DNA of 64,000 bases from NCBI GenBank assembly GCA_013823325.1, contig PNLY01000021.1, forward strand, positions 1-64,000. Reading direction: 5' to 3'. Of this stretch, positions 1-9,171 are shown one piece after another (within the stretch, counting starts at the first letter, position 1; the number at the start of each line of letters is the position of its first letter). This stretch comes from Methylobacterium sp. (lineage in GTDB: Bacteria > Pseudomonadota > Alphaproteobacteria > Rhizobiales > Beijerinckiaceae). The position numbers were made by a program, and so were the translations under genes. The notes beneath the pieces are model-generated. The model ran no database searches, was not told where the DNA came from, and saw only the letters and a list, made by a program, of their open reading frames with translations.

Positions 1-22
1 AGCGCGTGACCAAGAAGACCAG

Positions 23-51
23 CGCAGGTGGAGCGATCCGCCTGCGTTTTT
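23..51 (+). terminator. Rho-independent terminator of a gene upstream of the window
   Basis: A 9-base stem (23-31 with 38-46, one G-T wobble) closes a 6-base loop and is followed by five T residues. An in-frame TGA at 7-9 could be the stop of the upstream plus-strand gene, but too little of it is visible to name. The terminator suggests that the phnS-like gene starts a new transcription unit. Confidence 0.7.
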
Positions 52-114
52 GCATGTCAAAACAAAGAAACGTCGAAAGAGCGTTCTAGCCGATCTCAAC
101 GAGGGGATGAGAAC

Positions 115-1134
115 ATGAAGAATTGGCTTGCTACCTGCCTCGTCGGCGCCTTTGCGCTCGCGCTTCCCGGTGTCGCCCTGGCGCAGAAGACGAAGGTGAC
201 GGTCTACACCGCGCTGGAGAACGACCAGCTCGGGCCGTTCAAGGCGTCGATCGAGAAGGCCGTGCCCGAGGCCGACGTGGTCTGGGTCCGGGACTCCACC
301 GGCGTCATCACCGCCCGCTTCCTGGCCGAGAAGGACAATCCGCGGGCCGACATGGTGATGGGCCTGGCCGCATCGAGCCTCTTGATGTTCGAGAAGGCCG
401 GCCTGCTCGAAGCCTACAAGCCTGCCGGCGCAGACGCACTGAAGCCGGTCTTCCGCGACGCCAACGAGCCCTACACCTGGACCGGCATGGACGCCTATCT
501 CGGCGTCGTCTGCTTCAACACCGCCGAAGCCAAGGGCGTTGCGGTGCCGACCTCCTGGAAGGACCTGCTCAACCCGGCGCTCAAGGGCAAGATCGTGATG
601 CCGCATCCGGCCTCGTCCGGCACCGGCTATCTGATGGTCGCCGGCTGGCTGCAGAGCATGGGCGAAGCCGAGGGCTGGAAGTTCATGGACGGGCTGCATG
701 AGAACATCGCCGCCTATCTGCATTCCGGCTCGGCGCCTTGCGTCCAGGCGGCGCGCGGCGAGCGCACCGTCGGCCTCGCGCTCGACATGCGCGGCGCCTC
801 CGAGAAGAGCAAGGGCGCGCCGATCGAGGTGGTGATCCCGAAGGAAGGCGTCGGCTGGGAGATGGAAGCCAGCGCCATCGTCAAGGGCAGCAAGAACCTC
901 GCCGTGGCCAAGAAGATCGCTGACTGGTCGACCACCAAGGAGGCCAACGAGCTCTATTCCAAGACCTACGCCATCGTCGCCGCCCGCGGCGTCGAGAACA
1001 AGCCCGCCAACTATCCCGCCAATGCGGAAGCGGGGATGATCCGGAACGACCTGTCCTGGATGGCCGATAATCGCGACCGCGTCCTCGCCGAGTGGTCGAA
1101 GCGCTACGAGTCGAAGGCGGCGCCCAAGAACTGA
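115..1134 (+). CDS. 2-aminoethylphosphonate ABC transporter, periplasmic substrate-binding protein (PhnS-type)
   Basis: This 339-residue protein starts with a clear Sec signal peptide (basic start, hydrophobic core, cleavage after Ala-Leu-Ala at about residue 23). The rest has the extracellular solute-binding fold of the iron/AEP/spermidine group. I chose ATG 115 because the signal peptide begins there and a GAGGGG ribosome site precedes it; the frame stays open further upstream, but that extension would destroy the signal peptide. The ATPase and the fused permease that follow match the putative AEP transporter families, and a PbfA-like gene lies in the same cluster, so AEP is the likely ligand. 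Substrate assignment is by family and context, not by binding residues. Confidence 0.82.
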   Translation: MKNWLATCLVGAFALALPGVALAQKTKVTVYTALENDQLGPFKASIEKAVPEADVVWVRDSTGVITARFLAEKDNPRADMVMGLAASSLLMFEKAGLLEAYKPAGADALKPVFRDANEPYTWTGMDAYLGVVCFNTAEAKGVAVPTSWKDLLNPALKGKIVMPHPASSGTGYLMVAGWLQSMGEAEGWKFMDGLHENIAAYLHSGSAPCVQAARGERTVGLALDMRGASEKSKGAPIEVVIPKEGVGWEMEASAIVKGSKNLAVAKKIADWSTTKEANELYSKTYAIVAARGVENKPANYPANAEAGMIRNDLSWMADNRDRVLAEWSKRYESKAAPKN

Positions 1135-1141
1135 CGCTCTC

Positions 1142-1186
1142 GCGCCGGCCTGGCCCGCCGCGGCGGGCTTTGCCGGCGCATTTTAT
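1142..1186 (+). terminator. Strong stem-loop between binding-protein and ATPase genes
   Basis: Outer arms GCGCCGGC (1142-1149) and GCCGGCGC (1172-1179) enclose a second stem (GCCCGC/GCGGGC), followed by a short T-rich tail. It sits inside the operon, so it probably acts as a partial terminator or mRNA stabiliser that lets the binding protein be made in excess over the membrane parts. Confidence 0.6.
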
Positions 1187-1245
1187 GCAGGGCGTGATGG
1201 ACGATGCGCCCTAAGCCAGCTGCGCGTTCAGAGAAGGTCGGCAAG

Positions 1246-2337
1246 ATGAGCACGAACACGGCTCCGTTTATCTCGATCCGCAAGCTCGCCAAGAGCTTCG
1301 GCGCCTTCCAGGCCTTGCGCAGCATCGATCTCGACATCCATCGCGGCGAGTTCGTCTGCTTCCTCGGCCCGTCGGGCTGCGGCAAGACCACCTTGCTGCG
1401 CGCAATCGCCGGCCTCGACCTGCAGGACAGCGGCAGCATCCAGATGGGCGGGCGCGACGTCTCCCATGCGAGCCCGGCCGAGCGCGATTTCGGCATCGTC
1501 TTCCAATCCTATGCGCTGTTCCCGAACCTGACGGTCGCCGACAATGTCGGCTATGGCCTGGTCAACCGCCGTCGGCCATCGGCCGAGATCAACCGGCGCG
1601 TCGAAGAGCTGCTCGCGCTCGTCGGCCTGCCCGAGCAGAGCAAGAAATACCCGATCCAGCTCTCGGGCGGCCAGCAGCAGCGCGTCGCTCTGGCCCGCGC
1701 GCTCGCGACTGCCCCGGAGCTGTTGCTGCTCGACGAGCCGCTCTCGGCGCTCGACGCCAAGGTCAGGATCAGGCTGCGCGACGAGATGCGCTCCCTGCAG
1801 CAGCGCTTGGGCGTGACCACCATCATGGTCACCCACGACCAGGAGGAAGCGCTCGCCATGGCCGACCGCATCGTCGTGATGAGCGACGGCGCCGTCGAGC
1901 AGGTCGGCACGCCCGAGGAGATCTACCGCCGTCCGGGCACGCCCTTCGTCGCCGATTTCGTCGGCCACATGACCTTCCTCGATGCCGTCGTCACCGGGCC
2001 GGGCCGGGTGCGCGTTGGCGAGCTCGACCTGCTCGTCGCCAATGCCGCCTCTTTCAGCGCGGGCACGCCGGTGCGGCTCGCCATGCGTCCCGAGGAGGTC
2101 CGCACCCGCTCGATCACCGCCGAGACCCCCAACCGCTTCGATGCGACGATCGGCGACCTCTCCTTCCTCGGCTCCTATTGCCGGGCGCATCTGGAGCCGA
2201 CGAATTCGCGCTCGACGCGGATCGCCGCCGATTTCTCGACCAATGCGATGCGCGATCTCGGCATCCTGCCCGGGCAGGTGCGCACGGTCGCCTTTCCGCC
2301 GGAGTCGCTGCACGTCTTTGCCGGGGGTGGCCGATGA
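1246..2337 (+). CDS. AEP ABC transporter ATP-binding protein (PhnT-type)
   Basis: This 363-residue ATPase powers uptake of the phosphonate. All motifs are intact: Walker A GPSGCGKTT (41-49), Q-loop Gln87, signature LSGGQ (139-143), Walker B with Asp163-Glu164, and H-loop His197. The C-terminal third is a TOBE-type regulatory domain, as in the spermidine/iron/AEP importers. ATG 1246 is preferred over an upstream in-frame ATG at 1204 because the family begins shortly before the first beta strand. The stop overlaps the permease start by 4 bases (ATGA), so the two are translationally coupled. Confidence 0.85.
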   Translation: MSTNTAPFISIRKLAKSFGAFQALRSIDLDIHRGEFVCFLGPSGCGKTTLLRAIAGLDLQDSGSIQMGGRDVSHASPAERDFGIVFQSYALFPNLTVADNVGYGLVNRRRPSAEINRRVEELLALVGLPEQSKKYPIQLSGGQQQRVALARALATAPELLLLDEPLSALDAKVRIRLRDEMRSLQQRLGVTTIMVTHDQEEALAMADRIVVMSDGAVEQVGTPEEIYRRPGTPFVADFVGHMTFLDAVVTGPGRVRVGELDLLVANAASFSAGTPVRLAMRPEEVRTRSITAETPNRFDATIGDLSFLGSYCRAHLEPTNSRSTRIAADFSTNAMRDLGILPGQVRTVAFPPESLHVFAGGGR

Positions 2338-4049
2338 GCCATGCCGCGACACCGCTGACGATGACCAACGCCACCGTGAAGATCGCGCGACCGCGGCTCA
2401 GCGAACGCCATGTCGCGGGCGTGCTGATCCTGGCCCTGTGTGCGGTGCTCATCCTGATCATCGCTCTGCCGCTCTGGGCGCTGCTCTCCAAGAGCCTCGA
2501 GGATCCGCAGGGCCGCTTCGTCGGGCTGGCGAACTTCGTCAGCTACGCCACGACGCCGACGCTGCTCTCGTCGCTTACAAACAGCCTGCTCGTCGCCAGC
2601 GTCACCACGGCAATCGTGCTGCCGCTCGCCTTTCTCTATGCCTACGCCCTGCGCCGCAGCTGTATTCCCGGCCGCGGCTTGTTCTATGCGGCTGCGATGG
2701 TGCCGGTCTTCGCACCTTCGCTGCTGTCGGGCCTCGCGCTGATCTACATCTTCGGCAATCAGGGCCTGCTCAAGTCCTGGATGATGGGCGCCTCGCTCTA
2801 TGGGCCGGTCGGCATCATCGGGGCCGAGGCGCTCTACAGCTTTCCCCATGCCGTGCTGATCCTGGTGACGGCGCTCAGCCTCTCCGACGGCCGGCTGCGC
2901 GAGGCGGCCGAGGCGATGGGCACGACGCGCTGGCGCATCTTCCATACGATCACGCTGCCGGGCGCGCGCTATGGCGTGATCAGCGCGGCCTTCGTGGTCT
3001 TCACGCTGGTGATCACCGATTTCGGCATTCCCAAGGTGATCGGCGGGCAGTTCAGCGTGCTGGCGACCGACGCCTATCGCCAGGTCGTCGGGCAGCAGAA
3101 CTTCCCGATGGGCGCCGTCGTCGGCATCATCCTCCTGGTGCCGGCCGTGCTCGCCTTCTTCGTCGACCGCGCCGTCCAGCGCCGCCAGAGCGCCATGCTC
3201 TCGGCCCGCGCGGTGCCCTATGCGCCCCGGCCCGAGCGGCGTCGTGACCTTGCGCTCCTTACCTTCGTCAGCGTGATGGCGCTCGCCATCGTCGGCCCCT
3301 ATGGCATCGCGATCTGGGGCTCCTTCGTCAAATACTGGCCCTACAACCTGTCGCTGACGCTGAACAATTACGACTTCGCCGCGGTCGATCCCGAGGGCTG
3401 GTCGACCTATGGCAATTCGCTGCTGCTGGCCTCGCTGACGGCGTTGATCGGCACGGCGTTGATCTTCACCGGCGCCTATCTGATCGAGAAGCTGAAGCTG
3501 TTTCCGCGTCTGCGCGCCTTCGCCCAGTTCCTGGCGATGCTGCCGATGGCGGTGCCCGGGCTCGTGCTCGGCCTCGGCTATGTCTTCTTCTTCAACGCCG
3601 GCTGGAACCCGCTCGGCTTCCTCTATGGCACGCTGACGATCCTGGTGATCAACACCATCGCCCATTTCTACACCGTCGGGCATATCACCGCCCTGACCAG
3701 CCTGAAGCAGATCGACGGCGAGTTCGAATCCGTCTCTGCCTCGCTCAAGGTGCCGTTCTGGTCGACCTTCCGGCGCGTCACCGCGCCGATCTGCCTGCCG
3801 GCGATCCTCGACATCGCCGTCTACGTCTTTGTCAACGCGCTGACCACGGTCTCGGCCGTGATCTTCCTCTACGGCGCCGACACCAAGCTCGCCTCGATCG
3901 CGATCGTCCACATGGACGAGGCCGGCGCCATCGCCTCGGCCGCCGGCATGGCGAGCGTGATCATGCTGACCGCCATCGCCGTGAAGCTCGCCCATGTCGG
4001 GCTCGACCGGCTGGTGTTCGGCCGCCTGCAGCGCTGGCGTCAGCGCTAG
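2334..4049 (+). CDS. AEP ABC transporter, fused double permease (PhnU/V-type)
   Basis: The 571-residue membrane protein contains two binding-protein-dependent transport permease domains in one chain, roughly residues 20-290 and 310-571, each with about six membrane segments. The first half carries a good EAA loop (EAAEAMGTTRWRIF); the second loop is less canonical (ESVSASLKVPFWSTF). A fused permease is typical of the putative AEP transporter family and explains why no second permease gene is present. The start overlaps the ATPase stop by 4 bases. Confidence 0.85.
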   Translation: MSHAATPLTMTNATVKIARPRLSERHVAGVLILALCAVLILIIALPLWALLSKSLEDPQGRFVGLANFVSYATTPTLLSSLTNSLLVASVTTAIVLPLAFLYAYALRRSCIPGRGLFYAAAMVPVFAPSLLSGLALIYIFGNQGLLKSWMMGASLYGPVGIIGAEALYSFPHAVLILVTALSLSDGRLREAAEAMGTTRWRIFHTITLPGARYGVISAAFVVFTLVITDFGIPKVIGGQFSVLATDAYRQVVGQQNFPMGAVVGIILLVPAVLAFFVDRAVQRRQSAMLSARAVPYAPRPERRRDLALLTFVSVMALAIVGPYGIAIWGSFVKYWPYNLSLTLNNYDFAAVDPEGWSTYGNSLLLASLTALIGTALIFTGAYLIEKLKLFPRLRAFAQFLAMLPMAVPGLVLGLGYVFFFNAGWNPLGFLYGTLTILVINTIAHFYTVGHITALTSLKQIDGEFESVSASLKVPFWSTFRRVTAPICLPAILDIAVYVFVNALTTVSAVIFLYGADTKLASIAIVHMDEAGAIASAAGMASVIMLTAIAVKLAHVGLDRLVFGRLQRWRQR

Positions 4050-4068
4050 CTCTTCCGGACGCGTCGCC

Positions 4069-5733
4069 ATGACCGGACAGACGCCGACTCAGATCCTGCT
4101 CGCGCTCGCCGGCGAGGTCGCGCTGCTGCTCTGGAGCGTGCAGATGGTGACGGTGGGCATCTCCGCCGCCTTCGGCAGCCGCCTGCGCGCCGTGCTGGCG
4201 ACGGGGCTCGATAGCCGCTGGCGTGCCTTCGGGGCCGGCGTGCTGGTGACCGCCGGCCTGCAGTCGAGCACCGCGACCGCGATGATGATCGCATCCTTCT
4301 CGGGAGCCGGTCTGATCGCGTTGGCGCCGGCGCTGGCGATGATGCTCGGCGCCAATGTCGGCACGACGCTGATCGTCCAGTTCGTCAGTTTCGACACCAG
4401 TACGCTGGTGCCGCTGCTCATCCTGGCGGGCTATGCCGGCATGCGGCGCTTCGGGCGGCTTCCCGCCCGGGAAACGGCGAAGGCGGTCTTCGGCATCGGG
4501 CTGATGCTGCTGTCGTTGCGGCTGATGCAGGGCACGATGGGGCCGGTCGAGCATTCGCAGGTGCTGCGCACGGTGCTCGGCTCGCTGTCCGACGATCCGC
4601 TGATCGCGCTTCTGCTGGCGGCGGGGCTGAGCTTCGCCGCCCATTCCTCGCTCGCCGCCATCCTGATCGTGATGAGCCTTGCCGCCACCGGAGTGATCGG
4701 CACACCGACCATGCTGACGATGGTGCTGGGCTGCAATCTCGGCACGGCGCTGAACCCGCTCGTCCAGGCGCTGAAGGGCAATGCCGCGGCGCGCCGGGTG
4801 CCGCTCGGCAACATCGCCAACCGGGTGCTGGGCTGCCTGCTGGGGCTCGCGCTATTGCCCGTGCTGACGCGGTTTATCGGGCAGCTCGGCCTTGCACCGG
4901 CGCAGGCGGCGGCGCTGTTCCATCTCGTCTTCAATCTCGCAATGGCGGCGCTCTTCCTGGTGCCGCTGCCGGCGATCGCGCGGCTGTTGATGCGCCTCAT
5001 GCCCGAGCCCGCCCCCGAGGCCGATCCGTCACGCTCGCGCTATCTCGACAAGTCCGCTCTGGCGACGCCGACGATCGCCCTCTCGAATGCGACGCGCGAG
5101 GTGCTGCGCATGGTCGATGTCGTCGACGACATGCTCAAGACCTCGCTTTCCGCTTTCGAGGGCGACGATCTCGCCAGGGTCGCCGCGGTGAGTCGCGCCG
5201 ACGACGTGCTCGACAGCCTGTTCAACCACATACAGCTTTATGTCGGCGCGATCGCCGAGACGGCCCTGTCGGAGGCGGACGAGCGCCGGCTCTCGGCGGT
5301 GCTGGTGCTGGCGATCAATCTCGAGCATATCGGCGACATCGTCGAGAAGAACCTGATGCAGATGGCCGGCAAGCGTATCCGCGACCAGCGCCGGCTGCCG
5401 CCCGAGGCGCTGGAGCGCATCGCCGACATGCATCAGCGGCTGCGCGATCACCTGCGCCTCGCGATCACCGTCTTCATCTCCGAGGACGAGCCGACGGCGC
5501 GCCGGATCGTGCGCGAGAAGGAGACCTTCCGCGAGCTGGAACGCGAGGCGATCGAGTCCCATCTCGCCGAGATGCGCACCGGCCATCGCGAAGCCGTCGT
5601 CGTCAGCGCACTTCAGCTCGACATCACCCGTGACCTCAAGCGGATCGACGCCCATATCGCCGCGACCGTGCACGGACTGCTGGAGCAGAAGGGCGCCCTG
5701 ATCGGCAGCCGGCTCCTGCGCGCGGCGGAGTGA
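4069..5733 (+). CDS. Na/Pi-cotransporter family protein with C-terminal PhoU-like domain
   Basis: This 554-residue protein has two repeated Na/Pi cotransporter halves in the first 330 residues, with the QSST motif in the first repeat (GLQSSTATAMM) and a changed form (AHSSLAAI) in the second. Residues about 340-554 form a helical PhoU-like domain. It lies 19 bases after the AEP permease gene in the same direction. Proteins of this family can move phosphate outward. Beside an AEP pathway, which releases phosphate when the phosphonate is used for carbon or nitrogen, Pi export is a sensible role, but this is inferred from context. Confidence 0.85.
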   Translation: MTGQTPTQILLALAGEVALLLWSVQMVTVGISAAFGSRLRAVLATGLDSRWRAFGAGVLVTAGLQSSTATAMMIASFSGAGLIALAPALAMMLGANVGTTLIVQFVSFDTSTLVPLLILAGYAGMRRFGRLPARETAKAVFGIGLMLLSLRLMQGTMGPVEHSQVLRTVLGSLSDDPLIALLLAAGLSFAAHSSLAAILIVMSLAATGVIGTPTMLTMVLGCNLGTALNPLVQALKGNAAARRVPLGNIANRVLGCLLGLALLPVLTRFIGQLGLAPAQAAALFHLVFNLAMAALFLVPLPAIARLLMRLMPEPAPEADPSRSRYLDKSALATPTIALSNATREVLRMVDVVDDMLKTSLSAFEGDDLARVAAVSRADDVLDSLFNHIQLYVGAIAETALSEADERRLSAVLVLAINLEHIGDIVEKNLMQMAGKRIRDQRRLPPEALERIADMHQRLRDHLRLAITVFISEDEPTARRIVREKETFRELEREAIESHLAEMRTGHREAVVVSALQLDITRDLKRIDAHIAATVHGLLEQKGALIGSRLLRAAE

Positions 5734-5743
5734 GGCGAACGCG

Positions 5744-6637
5744 CTAGGCGATTGCGGGCTGAGCGGACCGGCTGCGCAGCGCCCTTGCGGTCGCGAAGAA
5801 GGCCTGGATCGCCTTGCTGTTGCGCCGCTCATGCAGGCAGATCAGCGTCTCGCGCATCAGAAGCGGCGGGCCGTCGAGCGCGATGCGGGCAAGGCGCGGA
5901 TCGTCCTCGCCGAACTCCGCCGCCGAGACGAAGCCGATCCCGCCGCCTGCCGCCACGATCGCTCCGACAGCCTCGCGCCCCTCCGCTTCCACCGCGTAAC
6001 GTAATGCGATGCCGCTTTCCGCCGCCCGCTGCTCCAGCATCTGGCGGGTGCGCGAGCCCGGTTCGCGCATGATCAGCGGCCAGTCGCTCAGTTCAGCCAG
6101 CGAAAGGCTCGCCCGCGCCGCGGCCGGATGGCTGCGGGCGGCGAAGGCGATGATCGGCGAGACGTTGAGCGGAAGGACTTCGAACGGGCGCTCGTCGCCG
6201 AGTTCGCCGAGCACGCCGATATCGGCCTCATAGCCGGTCAGCATCTCGACGATGCTGCCGGTGTTGCCGCGGGCGACACTGACCTGGATGCCGGGATGGC
6301 GGGCGCGGAAGGCGGTCAGTACGTCGAGCACATGCTGGACGGAATCGGCGACGATCCGCAGCGAACCCGTCCGCAATGAACGCTCCTCCTGCAGCAGCTC
6401 CAGCGCCTCGCCTTCGGCGCCGAACAGGCGATGCGTGACCGCCAGCAGCCGGTGGCCGGCCTCGGTCAGGACGATCTGGCGATGGCGGCGGCTGAACAAA
6501 GCGACGTCGTATTCCTCCTCCAGCCGCCGGACCTGGTCGGAGATCGCCGGCTGGGTGAGATGCAGCGCCTGCGCCGCCTTCGAGAAGCCGCCGGACAAAG
6601 CGACCTGGTGGAAGGCGCGGAGCTGGACATAGCGCAT
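5744..6637 (-). CDS. LysR-family regulator, probably of the AEP genes
   Basis: The 297-residue protein has a LysR winged helix (residues 1-60, FSKAAQALHLTQPAISDQVRRLE) and a periplasmic-binding-like effector domain. It is divergent from the PbfA-like gene across a 142-base gap and convergent with the phosphate transporter gene, which it abuts 10 bases after its stop. The gap holds a candidate operator at 6670-6698. LysR regulators next to AEP catabolic genes commonly activate them with an AEP-derived signal; the exact effector cannot be read from sequence. Confidence 0.85.
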   Translation of the reverse strand: MRYVQLRAFHQVALSGGFSKAAQALHLTQPAISDQVRRLEEEYDVALFSRRHRQIVLTEAGHRLLAVTHRLFGAEGEALELLQEERSLRTGSLRIVADSVQHVLDVLTAFRARHPGIQVSVARGNTGSIVEMLTGYEADIGVLGELGDERPFEVLPLNVSPIIAFAARSHPAAARASLSLAELSDWPLIMREPGSRTRQMLEQRAAESGIALRYAVEAEGREAVGAIVAAGGGIGFVSAAEFGEDDPRLARIALDGPPLLMRETLICLHERRNSKAIQAFFATARALRSRSAQPAIA

Positions 6638-6669
6638 GCGAACGGGCTCCGATCGGAAGGAACCAGCAT

Positions 6670-6698
6670 CATATCGCTGGAATTTATCAAAGGATATG
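6670..6698. promoter_or_regulatory. Candidate LysR operator between lysR and the PbfA-like gene
   Basis: CATATC (6670-6675) and GATATG (6693-6698) form a perfect inverted repeat with a 17-base spacer in an AT-rich stretch of the divergent promoter. Position fits a LysR recognition or activation site; no experimental support. Confidence 0.35.
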
Positions 6699-6779
6699 AA
6701 TTAACGATTTTTCAGATCGTTTGGTTGCCGCCATTCTCCGCTCGATGGCGCCGGACGGGCGCGTGAAACTGGACTTGTC

Positions 6780-8141
6780 ATGCGCGCCGAAGCATCTGCG
6801 ATCGTCCACTCCGAGGGCGAGTCCAACACCTCGGCGGCCCGCAGCGATTGGTCCGCCGGCATCGGCGACGCGGCGACGCGCGACCTGCTGGCGCGCGATT
6901 CCGCCGCCTTCCTGCATCAGAGCCTGTCGAGCCCCTGCCTCACGGCCATGGCCAAAGCGGAGGGCATCTGGATCGAGGACACGATGGGGCGGCGCTACAT
7001 GGATTTCCATGGCAACAGCGTCCACCATATCGGCTACGGGCATCCCCGCCTGAAGGAGGCGATCAAGCAGCAGCTCGACGATCTCTGCTTTTCGCCGCGT
7101 CGCTTCACCTGCGAGCCGGCGGTCGAGCTTGCCGAGACGCTCGGGCGGCTGGCGCCGGGCGATCTCGGCAAGGTGCTGTTCACCACCGGCGGCTCGGATG
7201 CGATCGAGGTGGCGCTGCGACTCGCCCGCGCCGCCACCGGCCGGTTCAAGACCCTGTCCTTCTGGGATGCCTTCCACGGCGCCGGCTTCGGCGCCTCCAG
7301 CGTCGGCGGCGAGGCGACCTTCCGCTCCGGCATCGCCGGGCCGCTTCTGCCTGGCGCCGAGCATGTCGCGCCCTGGGGCAACCGCAACTGCGCCTATGGC
7401 CACGACAATCTCGAAGACTCCGCCCGCGCCTGCGCCAAGATGATCTCCTATGTGCTGGCGAAAGAGGGGGACATCGCGGCTGTCGTCGCCGAGCCGATGC
7501 GGGCGACGCCCTATCCGCCGGCGCCCGGCTTCTGGAAGAGCGTGCGCGAGGCCTGCGACCGGCACGGGACGTTGTTGATCTTCGACGAGATCCCGACCGG
7601 GCTCGGCAAGACCGGGCGCTTCTTCGCCCATGAGCATGACGGGGTGCAGCCGGACATGGTCGTGCTCGGCAAGGCGCTGGGCGGCGGCATCCTGCCGATC
7701 GCCGCCGTCATTGCCCGCCGCGATCTCGACGTCGCCGGCGGCTACGCGATCGGCCACTACACGCATGAGAAGAACCCGGTCACCACCCGCGCGGCGCTGA
7801 CGACGATCAATATTATCCGCGAGGAAGGGTTGACGGAGCGGGCCGCAGAGCTTGGCGCCCATGCGATGGAGCGGCTGAAGGATTTCAGCGAGCGCTGTCC
7901 GTCGATCGGCGATGTCCGCGGGCGCGGCCTGCTGTTCGGGGTCGAGCTGGTCAAGGACCGCGCCGAGTTCACGCCTGACAATGCTCTCGCCGAACGGGTC
8001 TATTATCGCTGCCTCGAGGGCGGGCTGAGCTTCAAGATCAGCCAGGGCAACGTCCTCACCTTGTCGCCGCCGATGGTGATCACGCGCGCCGAACTCGACC
8101 GCGCGCTCGACATCGTCGAGCAGGCGATCCTGGCGGGCTGA
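6780..8141 (+). CDS. pbfA: Class III PLP enzyme, PbfA-like (R)-1-hydroxy-2-aminoethylphosphonate ammonia-lyase
   Basis: This 453-residue enzyme has the class III aminotransferase fold, with Asp269 of IFDE and the PLP lysine Lys298 (VVLGKALGGG). The stretches DFHGNSVHHIGYGHP (75-89) and SPRRFT (105-110) resemble, from memory, the PbfA group, which eliminates ammonia from (R)-1-hydroxy-2-aminoethylphosphonate to give phosphonoacetaldehyde. The AEP transporter beside it supports this. An ordinary aminotransferase acting on AEP is the alternative. No phosphonoacetaldehyde-processing gene (phnX, or phnY with phnA) lies in the window, so later steps must be encoded elsewhere. The ribosome site before ATG 6780 is weak. 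Confidence 0.72.
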   Translation: MRAEASAIVHSEGESNTSAARSDWSAGIGDAATRDLLARDSAAFLHQSLSSPCLTAMAKAEGIWIEDTMGRRYMDFHGNSVHHIGYGHPRLKEAIKQQLDDLCFSPRRFTCEPAVELAETLGRLAPGDLGKVLFTTGGSDAIEVALRLARAATGRFKTLSFWDAFHGAGFGASSVGGEATFRSGIAGPLLPGAEHVAPWGNRNCAYGHDNLEDSARACAKMISYVLAKEGDIAAVVAEPMRATPYPPAPGFWKSVREACDRHGTLLIFDEIPTGLGKTGRFFAHEHDGVQPDMVVLGKALGGGILPIAAVIARRDLDVAGGYAIGHYTHEKNPVTTRAALTTINIIREEGLTERAAELGAHAMERLKDFSERCPSIGDVRGRGLLFGVELVKDRAEFTPDNALAERVYYRCLEGGLSFKISQGNVLTLSPPMVITRAELDRALDIVEQAILAG

Positions 8142-8152
8142 GGGAGGCGGTG

Positions 8153-9163
8153 ATGAAGGCTGTCCGCACCGACCGCGAGCTGGAATGCCCTGAGATCGAC
8201 GCCGGCCTGCGCGCCCGCGGCGTCGAGCTCGTCACGCTGCCCGACGGCATCTCCGAGGAGGCGTTGTCGCGGGAGGTCACTGAGGCCGACCTCCTGCTGA
8301 TGTGCTACACGCCGATCACCGCGCGGGTGATCGCGGCGGCCAGGCGACTCAAGGGCATCGTCAAATACGGCGTCGGCATCGACGCGATCGACATTCCGGC
8401 TGCGATGGTGCGCGGTATCCCGGTCGTCAACGTGCCGGAATATGCCGAGGAGACCGTGGCGGAAGGCGCGTTCGCCCTGATGATCGCGCTCGCCAGGCGG
8501 ATGCCGGAGATCGGCCGCGCCATGCAGGGCGAGGGCTGGATCTGGCCGGCCGGGCGCTGGCTCGGCCGCGACATCGCCGGCGCAACGCTCGGGCTCGTCG
8601 GGACCGGCAAGATCGGGCGCAGCATGGCGCGGATGGCGGGGCAGGGCTTCCGGGCCCGCGTCCTCGGCTACGATCCGCATGTCGGCGCCGAGGCGTTGGC
8701 CGCGGCGGGTGTCGAGAAAATCGACGATCTCCACGCGATGCTGCGGCAATGCGACTTCGTCTCGCTGCATTGCGTCCTGAACGCCGTGACCCGCCATGTC
8801 ATCGGCGCGGCGGAACTCGCCTGCCTCAAGCCCGGTGCCATCCTCGTCAATGTCTCGCGCGGCGCGCTGATCGACGAGGCGGCGCTGGTCGAGGCGGTAC
8901 TGGCCGGCCGGCTCGGCGGGGTCGGTCTCGATGTCTACAGCCAGGAGCCGCTCGTCCGGCAGGGGCATCTGCTCAGCCCGCTCTTCGGGCGCGACGACGT
9001 CATCCTGTTCCCGCACCTGACCTTCTTCACCGCCGAGGCGATGCAGCGGCTCTCCGAGGACACGCTGGCGCGCTGCTTCGAGGTCCTCGAGGGGAAACCG
9101 GTGCAGATCCGCTCGCACGATCCGCGCCTGCGGGCGCAGACGCGCAATGTCGTCTTCGCCTGA
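8153..9163 (+). CDS. D-isomer-specific 2-hydroxyacid dehydrogenase (SerA-like, short form)
   Basis: This 336-residue NAD(P)-dependent oxidoreductase has the Rossmann motif GTGKIG (150-155), catalytic Arg236 (VNVSRGALID), Glu265 and His288 (FPHLT). It lacks the C-terminal ACT domain of full SerA. ATG 8153 is chosen over GTG 8150 because GGAGG at 8143-8147 is well placed. It lies 11 bases after the PbfA-like gene and is surely co-transcribed. Its substrate may be a hydroxylated phosphonate or a 3-carbon acid made downstream; I cannot decide, and simple 3-phosphoglycerate or glyoxylate chemistry is possible. Confidence 0.8.
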   Translation: MKAVRTDRELECPEIDAGLRARGVELVTLPDGISEEALSREVTEADLLLMCYTPITARVIAAARRLKGIVKYGVGIDAIDIPAAMVRGIPVVNVPEYAEETVAEGAFALMIALARRMPEIGRAMQGEGWIWPAGRWLGRDIAGATLGLVGTGKIGRSMARMAGQGFRARVLGYDPHVGAEALAAAGVEKIDDLHAMLRQCDFVSLHCVLNAVTRHVIGAAELACLKPGAILVNVSRGALIDEAALVEAVLAGRLGGVGLDVYSQEPLVRQGHLLSPLFGRDDVILFPHLTFFTAEAMQRLSEDTLARCFEVLEGKPVQIRSHDPRLRAQTRNVVFA

Positions 9164-9171
9164 TAGGCCCG

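Noticed and set aside
1..27. Partial coding sequence at the left edge
   Set aside because: A TGA at 7-9 followed by a terminator hints at a gene end, but two codons are not enough to call a gene.
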